Source: Sphingopyxis sp.
GTDB lineage: Bacteria; Pseudomonadota; Alphaproteobacteria; Sphingomonadales; Sphingomonadaceae
Assembly: GCF_016793825.1 (NCBI RefSeq)
Contig: NZ_JAEULM010000044.1
Coordinates: forward strand, 496,001-560,000
Reading direction: 5' to 3'
DNA length: 64,000 nucleotides
Of the stretch, positions 1 to 9,285 are shown in pieces. Both the position numbers and the translations under genes were made by a program. Numbering within the stretch: the stretch's first letter is position 1; each line of letters opens with the position of its first letter. The notes beneath the pieces are model-generated. The model did not search any database. It worked only from the letters and a program-made list of their open reading frames with translations, and was not told the origin of the DNA.

Positions 1-23
1 GCGGCGCTCCGGCGAACCGTCAT
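1..23 (-). CDS. 5' end of an unidentified gene downstream of ccoS (partial)
   Basis: An ATG at 23 overlaps the ccoS stop codon as ATGA and opens a frame reading M-T-V-R-R-S-A before leaving the window. The overlap is the same type as those joining the other cco genes, so it is probably the next gene of the operon. Seven codons are too few to name a product. Confidence 0.3.
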
Positions 24-175
24 GCCTCCCCCTCCTCTTCGTCCTCGACAAAAATGCGCAGCGCTGCACCGTCGAGGTCCTCAAGTTGTCCCGATCGCAG
101 CGACCAGAAGAAGGCGACGAGGCCCAACAGGCCGAGGCCGAGCGCAATCGGGATCAGGAAGACGAGGCCATTCAC
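20..175 (-). CDS. ccoS: cbb3-type cytochrome oxidase assembly protein CcoS
   Basis: A 51-residue protein starting at a GTG that overlaps the ccoI stop as GTGA. It begins M-N-G-L-V-F-L-I-P-I, has one hydrophobic membrane segment (about residues 4-24) followed by W-S-L-R-S-G-Q-L-E-D-L-D-G and ends in an acidic tail. The short single-span form with the G-Q-(F/Y/L)-D/E-D-L motif is the CcoS/FixS signature. CcoS is needed to mature the haem/copper centre of CcoN. Its position directly after ccoI is the usual one. Confidence 0.9.
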   Translation of the reverse strand: MNGLVFLIPIALGLGLLGLVAFFWSLRSGQLEDLDGAALRIFVEDEEEGEA

Positions 176-2286
176 CGGATTGCTCGTTTCAGTCGCAGGG
201 CGTTACCGACCACGATCAGCGACGAACCCGACATGGCGATTGCCGCCACAAGCGGCGTGACAAGACCCATGAAAGCCAGCGGAACCGCGACGACGTTATA
301 GCCGATGGCCGCCATGAAATTCTGCCGGACGATCGCCTGCGTCCGCCGCGCCATGCGTATCGTATCGACCACGGGCATCAGCCGGTCGCCAAGGAAGATG
401 CAGTCGGCGGCATTCTTTCCCACATCGCTTGCCGATCCCGGCGCCATCGAAGCATGGCCTGCGGCCAGAGCCGGTCCGTCGTTGAGACCGTCGCCGAGCA
501 TCAGGACCTTGTGCCCCAGGCCGGCCTGACGTTCGATTGCGGCCAGCTTGTCCTGCGGGCTCATCGCCGTCTGCGCCGTAAGGCCCAGCGCGCGCGCGAC
601 GGGCGCAACCGCTTCGGCCCGATCGCCCGACAGGATCATCGCATCGAGCCCCTCGCCGCGCAGAGCGTCAATCGCCGCGTGGGCGTCAGGACGCAGGCGA
701 TCGGCGAAGCGAACGACTGCGACCGACTTGCCATCGACGGCAAGTTCGGTCGCAAGCGCATCGCCGACATCGCCGCCTTGCGGGCGCCCCAGCGTCACGA
801 TGCTGCCGGCCCACCGCGCCTCGACCCCGAACCCGGGAGTTTCGCGAAGCGATGTGACCTCGACCGGCCGCGTATCGCCCGCCGATATCCCCCGCGTCAG
901 GGCTTCGCTGAGCGGGTGACGGCTCGCCTGCGCCAGAGCGAGGATCAGCGACTTGATCCCGATGTCGAACCGGTCAAGGTCCACCGCCTCCGGCCGGCCC
1001 AGCGTCAATGTGCCGGTCTTGTCAACCAGCGCAAGATCGACCTCGGCCAGCCGTTCGAGCGCCGAACCGTCCTTGATCAGTACCCCGCGTCGCATCAGGG
1101 CGCCCGCTGCGACGATTTGTGCCGCAGGTACGGCAAGGCCGAGCGCGCAGGGACACGTGATGATAAGGACTGCCGCGGCGATCAGCAGGCTGTGATGCCA
1201 GCCGGCGCCGGCGATCATCCACCCCGCGAACGCCATGATGGCGAGGCAGTGCACCGCTGGCGCGTAGAGCCGCGCCGCGCGGTCGGCGATGCGGACATAG
1301 CGCGATTTTCCCTGTGCGGCTTCGCCCATCAGGCGCGCGATGTCGGCGAGCGCGGTGTCGCCCCCCGCCGCGGTGACGCGAACATGGACGGGCGCATCGA
1401 GGTTGAGCGTACCCGCATGAACGCGGTCGTCGGGATGAACCGCCTGCGGCGCACTTTCGCCGGTCAGCAGCGAAAGGTCGAGCCGACTGGATCCACCGAC
1501 AACAACCCCGTCCGCGGCCAGTCTTTCCCCCGCGGCGACGAGCATCACCATGTCGGGTTCGATGACGGTCGCATCGACCCACCGGCTGCGGCCGCCGCCG
1601 TCGATCACCATCGCCCCGGTTCCCATGTTGCGAAGCAGCGCCGTGACGCCGCCCCGCGCGCGGTCGCGCATCACGCTGTCGAGCCATCGCCCGCAAAGAA
1701 GGAAGAAGAGCAGCATCGCGGCACCGTCGAAATAGGCGTGCGGGCCGCCTGTCGCGGTTTCATACAGACTGATCGCGCAGACAAGCAGGACGCCGATGCT
1801 GATCGGCACATCCATGTTGGTCCGTCCGTGCCGGACCGCGCGCCAGGCCGAACGAAAGAAGGTCCGTCCCGCGTACGCCACCGTCGGCAGGGCGATCAGC
1901 GCCGACAACCAGTGAAAAAGATCGCGCGTCGCACCCATCGCGCCCGACCAGACCGACACCGACAGCAACATGATATTCATCATCGCAAAGCCCGACACGG
2001 CAACGGCGCGCAGCAATTCGCGGCTGGTTTCCGCACCGGGATCGGCGTCGTCCGGCGTCTTGCCGATCGGGTGCGCCTCGAAGCCCAGCGTGGTGAATGC
2101 CCCGATCAGGTCGGGCATCTCGGCATCGGGAAGGCACGACAGATGGACGCGCTTTTCCGTGAAATTGACGCGCGCTGCCGCAATGCGCCGGTCGCGCAGC
2201 AATCCCTGCTCCAGCTTCGCGATACAGCCCGCGCAGCGGATGTCGGGGACGGCGAAGTCGCGTTCGATCAATACTGCGGCCGTCAT
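172..2286 (-). CDS. ccoI: Copper-transporting P1B-type ATPase CcoI (FixI)
   Basis: A 704-residue inner-membrane copper pump that supplies copper for cbb3 oxidase assembly. An N-terminal heavy-metal domain has C-A-G-C at residues 18-21. The translocation motif C-P-C lies at 378-380, the phosphatase loop T-G-E-S at 275-278, the phosphorylated Asp in D-K-T-G-T at 422, and a G-D-G-L-N-D hinge follows towards the C terminus. About eight membrane helices are visible. The ATG overlaps the end of ccoH by four bases (ATGA), so the two are translationally coupled. The HMA domain plus a cco context distinguishes it from general CopA detoxification pumps. Confidence 0.96.
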   Translation of the reverse strand: MTAAVLIERDFAVPDIRCAGCIAKLEQGLLRDRRIAAARVNFTEKRVHLSCLPDAEMPDLIGAFTTLGFEAHPIGKTPDDADPGAETSRELLRAVAVSGFAMMNIMLLSVSVWSGAMGATRDLFHWLSALIALPTVAYAGRTFFRSAWRAVRHGRTNMDVPISIGVLLVCAISLYETATGGPHAYFDGAAMLLFFLLCGRWLDSVMRDRARGGVTALLRNMGTGAMVIDGGGRSRWVDATVIEPDMVMLVAAGERLAADGVVVGGSSRLDLSLLTGESAPQAVHPDDRVHAGTLNLDAPVHVRVTAAGGDTALADIARLMGEAAQGKSRYVRIADRAARLYAPAVHCLAIMAFAGWMIAGAGWHHSLLIAAAVLIITCPCALGLAVPAAQIVAAGALMRRGVLIKDGSALERLAEVDLALVDKTGTLTLGRPEAVDLDRFDIGIKSLILALAQASRHPLSEALTRGISAGDTRPVEVTSLRETPGFGVEARWAGSIVTLGRPQGGDVGDALATELAVDGKSVAVVRFADRLRPDAHAAIDALRGEGLDAMILSGDRAEAVAPVARALGLTAQTAMSPQDKLAAIERQAGLGHKVLMLGDGLNDGPALAAGHASMAPGSASDVGKNAADCIFLGDRLMPVVDTIRMARRTQAIVRQNFMAAIGYNVVAVPLAFMGLVTPLVAAIAMSGSSLIVVGNALRLKRAIR

Positions 2287-2753
2287 TGCAGTTCCTCCCG
2301 ATAACGGGCCTCTTCATTGCCGTGGCGGATCGTCAGGTCGAGCCGCCAGCGCCCGGCGGGAATGGCGGTACGCGAGCGCAAACCGCCGTTCGGTTCCAGT
2401 TCGAAATGCATGGCGCGCGGCTGGACGCGGCCGAGCGGATGACTGAGCGTCGCGACGACCTGCAGCGGATGGAGCGGAACGCCATCCTTTACGATCAGCA
2501 GCTTGACGTGGCGGTCTGCATCCACACCCACCGACCGCTCCCAGCCGAGCCGATCCTGCGCCGCAGCCCGTGCAAGCCATTCGTTATAGTGCTGGCTCGC
2601 GACATAGCTGTTGTCGACCACCGTGCCGCCGAAGGTCGACAGCGCATAGCTTGCCATGATGATGTTGACCGTGATCACCACCCCGAAGAAGGCGACCAGA
2701 ATCGCGGCCATATGCCGACCGGTGAATATCCGTTGCGTGCGCTTGTCCGTCAT
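2283..2753 (-). CDS. ccoH: FixH/CcoH cbb3 oxidase assembly protein
   Basis: A 156-residue protein with one N-terminal membrane helix (about residues 15-40, containing F-F-G-V-V-I-T-V-N-I-I-M-A) and a periplasmic domain with the family motif V-V-D-N-S-Y-V-A-S-Q-H-Y-N. CcoH is thought to hold CcoI near the assembling oxidase. It overlaps ccoG upstream and ccoI downstream by four bases each. The length is normal for the family. Confidence 0.93.
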   Translation of the reverse strand: MTDKRTQRIFTGRHMAAILVAFFGVVITVNIIMASYALSTFGGTVVDNSYVASQHYNEWLARAAAQDRLGWERSVGVDADRHVKLLIVKDGVPLHPLQVVATLSHPLGRVQPRAMHFELEPNGGLRSRTAIPAGRWRLDLTIRHGNEEARYREELQ

Positions 2754-4201
2754 AGTCCCGTCTCCGGCCGGTCGAACTGGATGATGTCGTTATCGCCGCG
2801 CGGATCATCGTCGAGCCCGCGCACCGCGATGGTGAAGTCCTGCCGTTCCGGCCCGGTGGCCGGCGCGGCAACGAACAGCTTCACCGGCGTGACGCTGTCG
2901 GGCGCAAGCGAGAGGCGCAGGCTCTGCCGTGCGGTCTCGCGTGATCCGGCCGGAGTCCAGAGCTGCGCGCCGCGCAGCCCGCTGACGCGGATCTCGACGT
3001 CGCGCGGACGAAGCTCCATGTTGCGCAGTTTCAATGTATAATTGTTGCGGATCGATCCGTCGGAAAGCTGGATGTAAAGCGGGCTGCGCTCATGCTGGAC
3101 GGCAAGGTCCAGCCTTGTCCGCTGGCCGAGCGTGAACAGCATCGCGAGCCCGATCGCTCCCCAGATACCGAAATAGACGAGCGTGCGCGGGCGCAGCAAC
3201 GTCTTGCGGATCGGCGGAGCAACCCCGCCCGCCTTCTCGATCGCCGCATCATCGAGCGTGCAATAATCGATCAGCCCGCGCGGACGACCGACCTGCGCCA
3301 TCACGCTGTCGCAAGCGTCGATACAAAGCGCACAGGTGATGCAGCCGATCTGCGGTCCTTCGCGAATGTCGATCCCCGTCGGGCACACCGCGACGCACTG
3401 GTTGCAGTCGACGCAGTCGCCAAAACCGCCGGGCTTCTTCTCGGCCTTCTTGACGCTGCCGCGCGGCTCGCCGCGCCAGTCCTTGTAGGTCACGAGCAGC
3501 GATTTTTCATCCATCATGGCCGTCTGGATGCGCGGCCACGGGCACATATAGATGCACACCTGTTCGCGCAGGAAACCGCCGAGGACAAATGTCGTCGCGG
3601 TCAACACCGCCACGGTGACATAGGCGACCGGCGCAGCCTGCCCGGTCCAGAAATCCTGCGTCAGCGTTGGCGCGTCGGCGAAGTACATGATCCACGCGCC
3701 GCCGGTCCAGAAGGCCACGATCAGATAGATCGCATATTTGAGCACCCGCTTCGCGATCTTTTCGACCGTCCACGGCCCGTTCGCGAGGCGGATCTGCGCG
3801 TTTCGGTCGCCGTCGATCAAACGGTCGACATGCTGGAACAGGTCGGTCCACACCGTTTGCGGACAGGCATAGCCACACCACGCACGCCCGACCGCGCTGG
3901 TAACGAGGAACAGGCCGATCCCCGCCATGATGAGCAGGCCCGCGACGTAATAGAATTCATGCGGCCAGATCTCGATCTGGAACATGTAGAATCGGCGATT
4001 GGCCAGATCGACCAGCACCGCCTGATCCGGCGCATGCGGACCGCGATCCCAGCGGATCCACGGGGTCGCGTAATATATGGCCAGCGTGACCGCCATGATC
4101 GCCCATTTGAAGCGCCGGAAGGGACCGTCCACCTTCTTGGGGTAGACGCCCTTCCGTGCTTCATAGAGCGCGGCAGGCGGCGGGACCTCAGGGTTGGCCA
4201 T
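2750..4201 (-). CDS. ccoG: CcoG/FixG ferredoxin-like cbb3 oxidase accessory protein
   Basis: A 483-residue membrane protein with an N-terminal group of membrane segments carrying C-G-Y-A-C-P-Q-T-V-W and C-I-Y-M-C-P-W-P-R. A di-cluster 4Fe-4S ferredoxin region lies near residues 255-295 (C-x2-C-x2-C-x3-C-P, then C-x2-C-x2-C-x3-C) and a C-terminal immunoglobulin-like accessory domain follows. Members reduce copper for delivery to the oxidase. The start ATG lies inside the 3' end of ccoP (14-base overlap), consistent with coupled translation in one operon. Confidence 0.95.
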   Translation of the reverse strand: MANPEVPPPAALYEARKGVYPKKVDGPFRRFKWAIMAVTLAIYYATPWIRWDRGPHAPDQAVLVDLANRRFYMFQIEIWPHEFYYVAGLLIMAGIGLFLVTSAVGRAWCGYACPQTVWTDLFQHVDRLIDGDRNAQIRLANGPWTVEKIAKRVLKYAIYLIVAFWTGGAWIMYFADAPTLTQDFWTGQAAPVAYVTVAVLTATTFVLGGFLREQVCIYMCPWPRIQTAMMDEKSLLVTYKDWRGEPRGSVKKAEKKPGGFGDCVDCNQCVAVCPTGIDIREGPQIGCITCALCIDACDSVMAQVGRPRGLIDYCTLDDAAIEKAGGVAPPIRKTLLRPRTLVYFGIWGAIGLAMLFTLGQRTRLDLAVQHERSPLYIQLSDGSIRNNYTLKLRNMELRPRDVEIRVSGLRGAQLWTPAGSRETARQSLRLSLAPDSVTPVKLFVAAPATGPERQDFTIAVRGLDDDPRGDNDIIQFDRPETGL

Positions 4202-5138
4202 CGACCTTCTGCCCTTCAGGAGCCGGCACCGGCGTCTTTTCCCCGCCGCCTAGCGAATAGACATAGGCGGCGAGCATCTTGATCGTCACCGGATCGAGCC
4301 GTGCGCCCCAGCGCGGCATCACGCCGTTGCGGGGTTGCGTGATCGTCGCGGTCAGGCTGGCGCCGTCGCCGCCATAGAGCCAGATCGCGTCGGTCAGCTT
4401 CGGCGCGCCGACCTGACGTCCACCCTGCCCTGCCGGCCCGTGACAAACCGAACAATTGGCCTCGAAGATCGCGGCACCTCGCGCAGAGGACGCACCGGGC
4501 TTTTCCTGATGGCTGATCGTGCGGACGAAGCTGACGACGTCGGCGATCTGTGCGGGTTCCAGAATGCCGTCGCGGCCAAAGGCCGGCATCTGGCTGGTCC
4601 GGGTCGCCTTGTGATCGGGATTCCGGATGCCATGGGTGATCGTATATTCGATCGTGGCGAGATCGCCGCCCCACAGCCAGTCGTCATCGGTCAGGCTGGG
4701 ATAGAGCTTCCTGACCCCCGCGCCGCCGGCACCATGACACTGAACGCAATGCACGCGAAAGGCCGCGCCGCCACCCTGCACGGCAGCCTGCATGAGTTCA
4801 GGCTTCGCGGGCAGATCGGTGATCGCGGTCGCGGCAATCGCGTTCATCACCGGCGCGCGGCGCTTGGCATCGGCCTGCATCTCCTGCTCCAACTGGCCGC
4901 GGCTGCTCCAGCCGAGCACGCCCTCGGTCGCGCCATGGACCATCGGCCAGGCGGGGTAGAGAATGACATAGGCGATACCCCAGACGATGGTCGCGTACAG
5001 CGACCACAGCCACCAGCGCGGCATCGGCGTATCGAGTTCCTCGATCCCGTCCCATTCGTGCCCGACCGTGCTGGTGCCGGTCGCTTCGTCGATGCGCTTT
5101 CCTCCGGCGGATTTCAAAAGATCGTTGGTGTCAGCCAT
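4188..5138 (-). CDS. ccoP: cbb3 oxidase dihaem cytochrome c subunit CcoP
   Basis: A 316-residue subunit with an N-terminal cytoplasmic part, a membrane anchor at about residues 42-66, and two cytochrome c domains whose haem sites are C-V-Q-C-H at 131-135 and C-S-V-C-H at 229-233. Axial Met candidates lie in S-Q-M-P-A-F-G and G-V-M-P-R-W-G. It passes electrons to CcoO and CcoN. The ATG overlaps the last codons of ccoQ by eight bases. Confidence 0.96.
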   Translation of the reverse strand: MADTNDLLKSAGGKRIDEATGTSTVGHEWDGIEELDTPMPRWWLWSLYATIVWGIAYVILYPAWPMVHGATEGVLGWSSRGQLEQEMQADAKRRAPVMNAIAATAITDLPAKPELMQAAVQGGGAAFRVHCVQCHGAGGAGVRKLYPSLTDDDWLWGGDLATIEYTITHGIRNPDHKATRTSQMPAFGRDGILEPAQIADVVSFVRTISHQEKPGASSARGAAIFEANCSVCHGPAGQGGRQVGAPKLTDAIWLYGGDGASLTATITQPRNGVMPRWGARLDPVTIKMLAAYVYSLGGGEKTPVPAPEGQKVDGQP

Positions 5139-5289
5139 GGTCGTCGTCCTTGAAAATTATCATTGCGGCTTCGTCATGGTGACGACGGGCGCCCTTGCGG
5201 AAGGGCCAGGCGATGAAGACGACGAACATCAGGACCATGACGAGCAGGCCCCAACTGTCGGCGAAATGCCGGATTTCATCGTAGCTCAT
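5131..5289 (-). CDS. ccoQ: cbb3 oxidase small subunit CcoQ
   Basis: A 52-residue protein starting [13 protein letters not shown]. It has one membrane helix ([17 protein letters not shown], about residues 14-30) followed by a basic then acidic tail. The ATG overlaps the ccoO stop as ATGA, and the gene sits between ccoO and ccoP as in other operons. CcoQ stabilises the complex and helps CcoP join it. The coordinates come from reading the sequence between the two larger genes. Confidence 0.88.
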   Translation of the reverse strand: MSYDEIRHFADSWGLLVMVLMFVVFIAWPFRKGARRHHDEAAMIIFKDDDHG

Positions 5290-6062
5290 CGCGCGGCTCC
5301 CGATACGGCGTCGGGGGCGTGCGCCTGCTCTTGCGGCGCGGCCTTTTCGACATCGACAAGCGTGCCGAGCATCTGGAGATAGGCGATCAGCGCGTCCATC
5401 TCTGTCACCCGATCCGGATTGCCGTCGAAATCGCGCACCTGCGCCTTGGGATAACGTTTGACGAGATCGCCAGCGCCCGCCTCCGGATCGGCCTGCGCCC
5501 GGATATCCTCGTTCGCCTTCGCGATGTCCTGCTTCGAATAGGGAACGCCGACGCGGTACAGCGCGGTGAGGTCGCGCGCCATGTCTCCGGCCGCCAGATC
5601 GCGATCGGCGAGGAAGGCATAGCCGGGCATGATCGATTCCGGAACGACGCTGCGCGGATCGATCAGATGGGCCTTGTGCCATTCATCCGAATAGCGTCCG
5701 CCGACGCGGGCGAGGTCGGGACCGGTGCGTTTCGAGCCCCATTGAAACGGATGGTCGTACATGCTCTCGGCGGCGAGACTGTAGTGGCCATAGCGTTCGA
5801 CCTCGTCGCGAAACGGACGGATCATCTGGCTGTGGCAGGTGTAGCAGCCCTCGCGCATATAGATATTGCGGCCAGCGAGTTCGAGCGGCGTATAGGGCCG
5901 CATCCCGTCGACCTTCTCGATCGTGTTATCGATCCAGAACAGCGGCGCGATCTCGACGATGCCGCCGATCGCGACCGCAACGAGCGAGAAAAAGCCAAGC
6001 AGAGTGATGTTGCGTTCCAGCTTCTTGTGGCTGAAGCGTTTTTCGGCGGGTTCGGTCGCCAT
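5286..6062 (-). CDS. ccoO: cbb3 oxidase monohaem cytochrome c subunit CcoO
   Basis: A 258-residue protein with an N-terminal membrane anchor (about residues 18-40) and one covalent haem site, [10 protein letters not shown], near residue 75. The following [15 protein letters not shown] is the strongly conserved CcoO/FixO stretch. It lies 12 bases after ccoN and overlaps ccoQ by four. It relays electrons from CcoP to the catalytic subunit. Confidence 0.96.
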   Translation of the reverse strand: MATEPAEKRFSHKKLERNITLLGFFSLVAVAIGGIVEIAPLFWIDNTIEKVDGMRPYTPLELAGRNIYMREGCYTCHSQMIRPFRDEVERYGHYSLAAESMYDHPFQWGSKRTGPDLARVGGRYSDEWHKAHLIDPRSVVPESIMPGYAFLADRDLAAGDMARDLTALYRVGVPYSKQDIAKANEDIRAQADPEAGAGDLVKRYPKAQVRDFDGNPDRVTEMDALIAYLQMLGTLVDVEKAAPQEQAHAPDAVSGAAR

Positions 6063-6074
6063 GTCTCCGGCTCC

Positions 6075-7733
6075 TTATTCAGCGGGAACGGGCGCCAGCG
6101 GACGGTCCGCGGCGGCGTTATAGGGTGTTTCGGTCATGGGCTTTTCGTCGCGGACCTTGCCTGCAAGCGTCGCCCAGACGTTGTAGACCAGGATCAGGAA
6201 GCCAGCGAGATACATGGCCCCGCCGGCGGCGCGGATCAGGTACATCGGGTGCATCGCCGCAACGCTTTCGGCGAAGCTGTAGACGAGATAGCCGTCGGCC
6301 CCATATTCGCGCCACATCAGCCCCTGCATGATGCCGGCGACCCACATCGACGCAGCGTAGAAGACGATCCCCAGCGTCGCGAGCCAGAAGTGCCAGTTGA
6401 CCATGCGCAGCGAATAGAGACGCGGGAGACCCCACAGGCGCGGGACGAGGTAATAGACCGCCGCGAAGGTGATCATGCCGTTCCAGCCGAGCGCGCCGGC
6501 GTGGACATGGGCAATCGTCCATTCGGTATAGTGGCTGAGGCTGTTGAACGCCTTCACCGACAGCATCGGCCCTTCGAAGGTCGCCATGCCATAGAAGGCG
6601 AGCGCGACGACCATCATGCGGATGATCGGGTCGGTCCGGATCTTGTCCCACGCGCCGTTCAGCGTCATCAGACCGTTGATCATGCCGCCCCAGCTCGGCA
6701 TCCAGAGGATGACCGAAAACACCATCCCCAGCGTCTGCGCCCAGTCGGGCAGCGCGGTATAGTGAAGATGGTGCGGCCCCGCCCAGATATATAGGAAGAT
6801 CAGCGACCAGAAGTGGATGATCGACAGGCGATAGCTGTAGACCGGCCGCTCCGCCTGTTTCGGGACGAAATAATACATCATCGCTAGGAAGGGCGTCGTA
6901 AGGAAGAAGGCGACGGCATTGTGGCCGTACCACCACTGGGTCAGCGCGTCCTGCACCCCGGCGAAGGCCGAATAGCTCTTCGACCCGAAGATGGTCACCG
7001 GCACCGACAGGTTGTTCACGATGTGCAGCATCGCGATGGTGATGATGAAGCTCAGGTAGAACCAGTTCGCGACATAGATATGCGGTTCGCGGCGCTTGAC
7101 GATCGTGCCGACGAAAACCGTCAGATAGACCACCCAGACGACCGTCAGCCACAGGTCGACGTACCATTCGGGTTCGGCATATTCGCGCGCCTCGGTGACC
7201 CCCATCAGGTAGCCGGTCGCGGCGAGTACGATGAAGAGCTGATAACCCCAGAAAACGAAACGGGCAGCGGTCGGAAAGGCGAGCCGCGCGCGGCAGGTGC
7301 GCTGGACGACATAATAGCTTGTGGCGATCAGCGCATTGCCGCCAAAGGCGAAGATGACGGCCGAGGTGTGCAGCGGGCGCAGCCGACCGAAACTGGTATA
7401 TTCCAGCCCCAGGTTGAGGACGGGAAAGGCAAGCTGCAACGCGATATACAGGCCGACCGCCAGCCCCGCGACGCCCCAGAATATGGTCGCGATGACGCCC
7501 CAGCGCACCGGGTCGTCGTCGTAGGCTCCCTGGTCGGCAGGCATCTTCAGAAGCCCGCGCAAGAGCCCTGAATAGTCCGCGCGCGTCAGCGTAACGCACA
7601 GCATGATGAGCGCCGCCAGTGCGACGATCATCATATGAACCGCAAAGGGCGCATCGACGGCAAGTGCCGCCATGACCAGCGCCAGCAGGGTCAGGGCCAG
7701 CCATCCCCCCGCCTTCGTTACCAGACCGTCCAT
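6075..7733 (-). CDS. ccoN: cbb3 oxidase catalytic subunit CcoN
   Basis: The proton-pumping haem-copper oxidase subunit I of class C, here 552 residues with about 14 hydrophobic segments. Conserved stretches include [29 protein letters not shown] and [12 protein letters not shown] chose the ATG at 7733 (M-D-G-L-V-T-K), which has a purine-rich CAGGGG about ten bases upstream; the frame stays open to 7826 without a better site. It is the first gene of the cco operon, and the FNR box at 7810-7823 is about 80 bases before the start. Confidence 0.96.
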   Translation of the reverse strand: MDGLVTKAGGWLALTLLALVMAALAVDAPFAVHMMIVALAALIMLCVTLTRADYSGLLRGLLKMPADQGAYDDDPVRWGVIATIFWGVAGLAVGLYIALQLAFPVLNLGLEYTSFGRLRPLHTSAVIFAFGGNALIATSYYVVQRTCRARLAFPTAARFVFWGYQLFIVLAATGYLMGVTEAREYAEPEWYVDLWLTVVWVVYLTVFVGTIVKRREPHIYVANWFYLSFIITIAMLHIVNNLSVPVTIFGSKSYSAFAGVQDALTQWWYGHNAVAFFLTTPFLAMMYYFVPKQAERPVYSYRLSIIHFWSLIFLYIWAGPHHLHYTALPDWAQTLGMVFSVILWMPSWGGMINGLMTLNGAWDKIRTDPIIRMMVVALAFYGMATFEGPMLSVKAFNSLSHYTEWTIAHVHAGALGWNGMITFAAVYYLVPRLWGLPRLYSLRMVNWHFWLATLGIVFYAASMWVAGIMQGLMWREYGADGYLVYSFAESVAAMHPMYLIRAAGGAMYLAGFLILVYNVWATLAGKVRDEKPMTETPYNAAADRPLAPVPAE

Positions 7734-7809
7734 ATCGCATGCCCCTGTTTGGCGCGGCCGTTTACCGCGCGGTTCGGGATCGCCATGGACGCGCGCCGAC
7801 GACGAAACA

Positions 7810-7823
7810 TTGATCGGGATCAA
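7810..7823. promoter_or_regulatory. FNR/FnrL box TTGATCGGGATCAA
   Basis: A perfect palindrome TTGAT-N4-ATCAA, the consensus for FNR, FnrL and FixK. It lies almost midway between the divergent ccoN start (7733) and OmpW-like start (7902), so a single dimer could serve both genes under low oxygen. The matching regulator gene is at 8596-9285. Confidence 0.9.
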
Positions 7824-7901
7824 CAAAAACCTTGTGCCGCATCAATGCCCGCCCGGCGCCGTCGGCGCAGGGATGGCTCCGCAAAAAAAGGAGCCAAAAC
7901 C

Positions 7902-8570
7902 ATGACCAAGCATCTCTCCCTCGCCGCACTCGTGATTGCCCTCGCGCTTCCGGGACAAGCCCTTGCAAAGGCCGGCGACGTCCAGTTCAAGATATTCGCC
8001 ACCTATGTGGCGCCCGATGGCAAGATATCGAAGGTCAAGACCGACAGGATCGGGTTGCCGGCGGGAACCCAGGCCGGCGCGGACGACAATGTCACGCCGA
8101 CCGTCGCGATCGAGTCTTTCGTCAGCGACGCCGTCTCCCTGGAAACCATCGCCGGGGTGACACAGCATGACGTCAATGGTCGCGGCGCTATCGACGGCGC
8201 GACGCTGGTTTCCGACGCCAAGATCGTTCCCGCGACGCTGACGATCAAATATCATTTCGGAAAGGACGGCGGCGTCCGTCCCTATATCGGTGCCGGTCCC
8301 AGCTATTTCATCTTCATCGATGAAAAGCCGGGTGCGACGACGCGCGCGCTGGGGGCAACGCGGCAAAAGATGGGCGACAAGCTCGGGGCGGCGCTGCAGG
8401 CCGGGATCGTCATCCCGGTCAATGACAGCGGGCTCGCCCTATCGCTCGACGCCAAGCGCTATTTCCTGAGCCCGACCGCGACATGGTATGCCGGCACGAC
8501 CGAAGTGCTGAAGACGCGGCACAGGCTCGACCCCTGGGTGATCAGCGCGGGAGTCGCCTTCCGCTTCTAG
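7902..8570 (+). CDS. OmpW-family outer-membrane beta-barrel protein
   Basis: A 222-residue protein with a cleavable signal peptide (M-T-K-H-L-S-L-A-A-L-V-I... G-Q-A-L-A|K) and alternating amphipathic strands. T-L-T-I-K-Y-H-F and the ending W-V-I-S-A-G-V-A-F-R-F are typical of OmpW/OprG barrels (usual length 200-230). The start is supported by AAAAGGAG ten bases upstream. It shares the FNR box with the cbb3 operon, matching the known oxygen-responsive control of ompW genes. The solute carried is unknown. Confidence 0.85.
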   Translation: MTKHLSLAALVIALALPGQALAKAGDVQFKIFATYVAPDGKISKVKTDRIGLPAGTQAGADDNVTPTVAIESFVSDAVSLETIAGVTQHDVNGRGAIDGATLVSDAKIVPATLTIKYHFGKDGGVRPYIGAGPSYFIFIDEKPGATTRALGATRQKMGDKLGAALQAGIVIPVNDSGLALSLDAKRYFLSPTATWYAGTTEVLKTRHRLDPWVISAGVAFRF

Positions 8571-8595
8571 TTCCCCAACTGGCGCCGACGGCCTG

Positions 8596-9285
8596 TCAGC
8601 CTGCCATATCTTCCATCGCGGCACGATCGTTGATCACGATTTCGCGACGGGACGGCAGGTCGAGCACGCCGTCGGCGCGCATTTTGGTAAGCTGGCGGCT
8701 TGTCGTTTCGATCGTCAGACCCAGGATATCGGCGATCTGCTGCCGTCCGAAAGGCAGCTCGAAGCCCCTTTGCACGCCCGCATCGCAGCCCTGCCCCGAA
8801 AGTCTTTCGGACATTTCGAGGAGGAAGGAGGCCACCTTCTCCGACGCAGACTTGCGTCCCAGCAGCATCATCCAATGCCGCGCCCGATCGAGTTCGTCGA
8901 GCGTGCGGCGTAGCAGCTTCTGCTGGAGATCGGGATGGCTGCTCGCGAAATCGTCGAAGCTGTTGCGATTGAAGATGCACACTTCGGCGTCCGTCATCGC
9001 GGTGGCGCTGTACGGGCTTTCCTTACCGAAGGGCCGACCGATGAAATCGGACGGAAAAACGAGTCCGACGATCTGCTCGCGCCCCTCCGTCGCCGCCACG
9101 ACAAGCTTCAGCACACCTTCAAGAACGTTGGCGACAACCGGCGCGTCGTCCCCTTCCCACAACAGCGTATGGCCGGCCTTGACGCGCTGCCGACGCCCCA
9201 TTCTGCCGAGAATCGCCAGTTCCTCCGCGTCAAGGCTGGCGCAGATCGCACGGTTGCGGACAATACAGGAGGCGCAGTCAGTCAC
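8596..9285 (-). CDS. fnrL: Oxygen-sensing Crp/Fnr regulator FnrL
   Basis: A 229-residue Crp/Fnr protein with a GTG start; a stop four codons upstream rules out an earlier start. Cysteines at 4, 7 and 15 (C-x2-C-x7-C) plus Cys103 give the four ligands and spacing of FnrL-type [4Fe-4S] sensors. The recognition helix contains E-T-T-S-R near residues 193-197, the E-xx-S-R pattern that reads TTGAT half-sites. It should activate cco and ompW when the cluster is intact (low oxygen). It is convergent with the OmpW gene, 25 bases apart. Confidence 0.92.
   Translation of the reverse strand: MTDCASCIVRNRAICASLDAEELAILGRMGRRQRVKAGHTLLWEGDDAPVVANVLEGVLKLVVAATEGREQIVGLVFPSDFIGRPFGKESPYSATAMTDAEVCIFNRNSFDDFASSHPDLQQKLLRRTLDELDRARHWMMLLGRKSASEKVASFLLEMSERLSGQGCDAGVQRGFELPFGRQQIADILGLTIETTSRQLTKMRADGVLDLPSRREIVINDRAAMEDMAG

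Noticed and set aside
22-2304. 760-codon open frame on the plus strand
   Set aside because: It is the antisense of ccoI and ccoS. Its product is Arg/His-rich with no family motif, while the opposite strand has every P-type ATPase signature. High GC content creates such long shadow frames.
3092-4282. 396-codon plus-strand frame opposite ccoG
   Set aside because: Low-complexity Arg/Asp-rich translation opposite a well-supported ferredoxin-like gene.
5319-6794. 491-codon plus-strand frame opposite ccoO and ccoN
   Set aside because: Crosses two well-supported genes on the other strand and shows no protein features.
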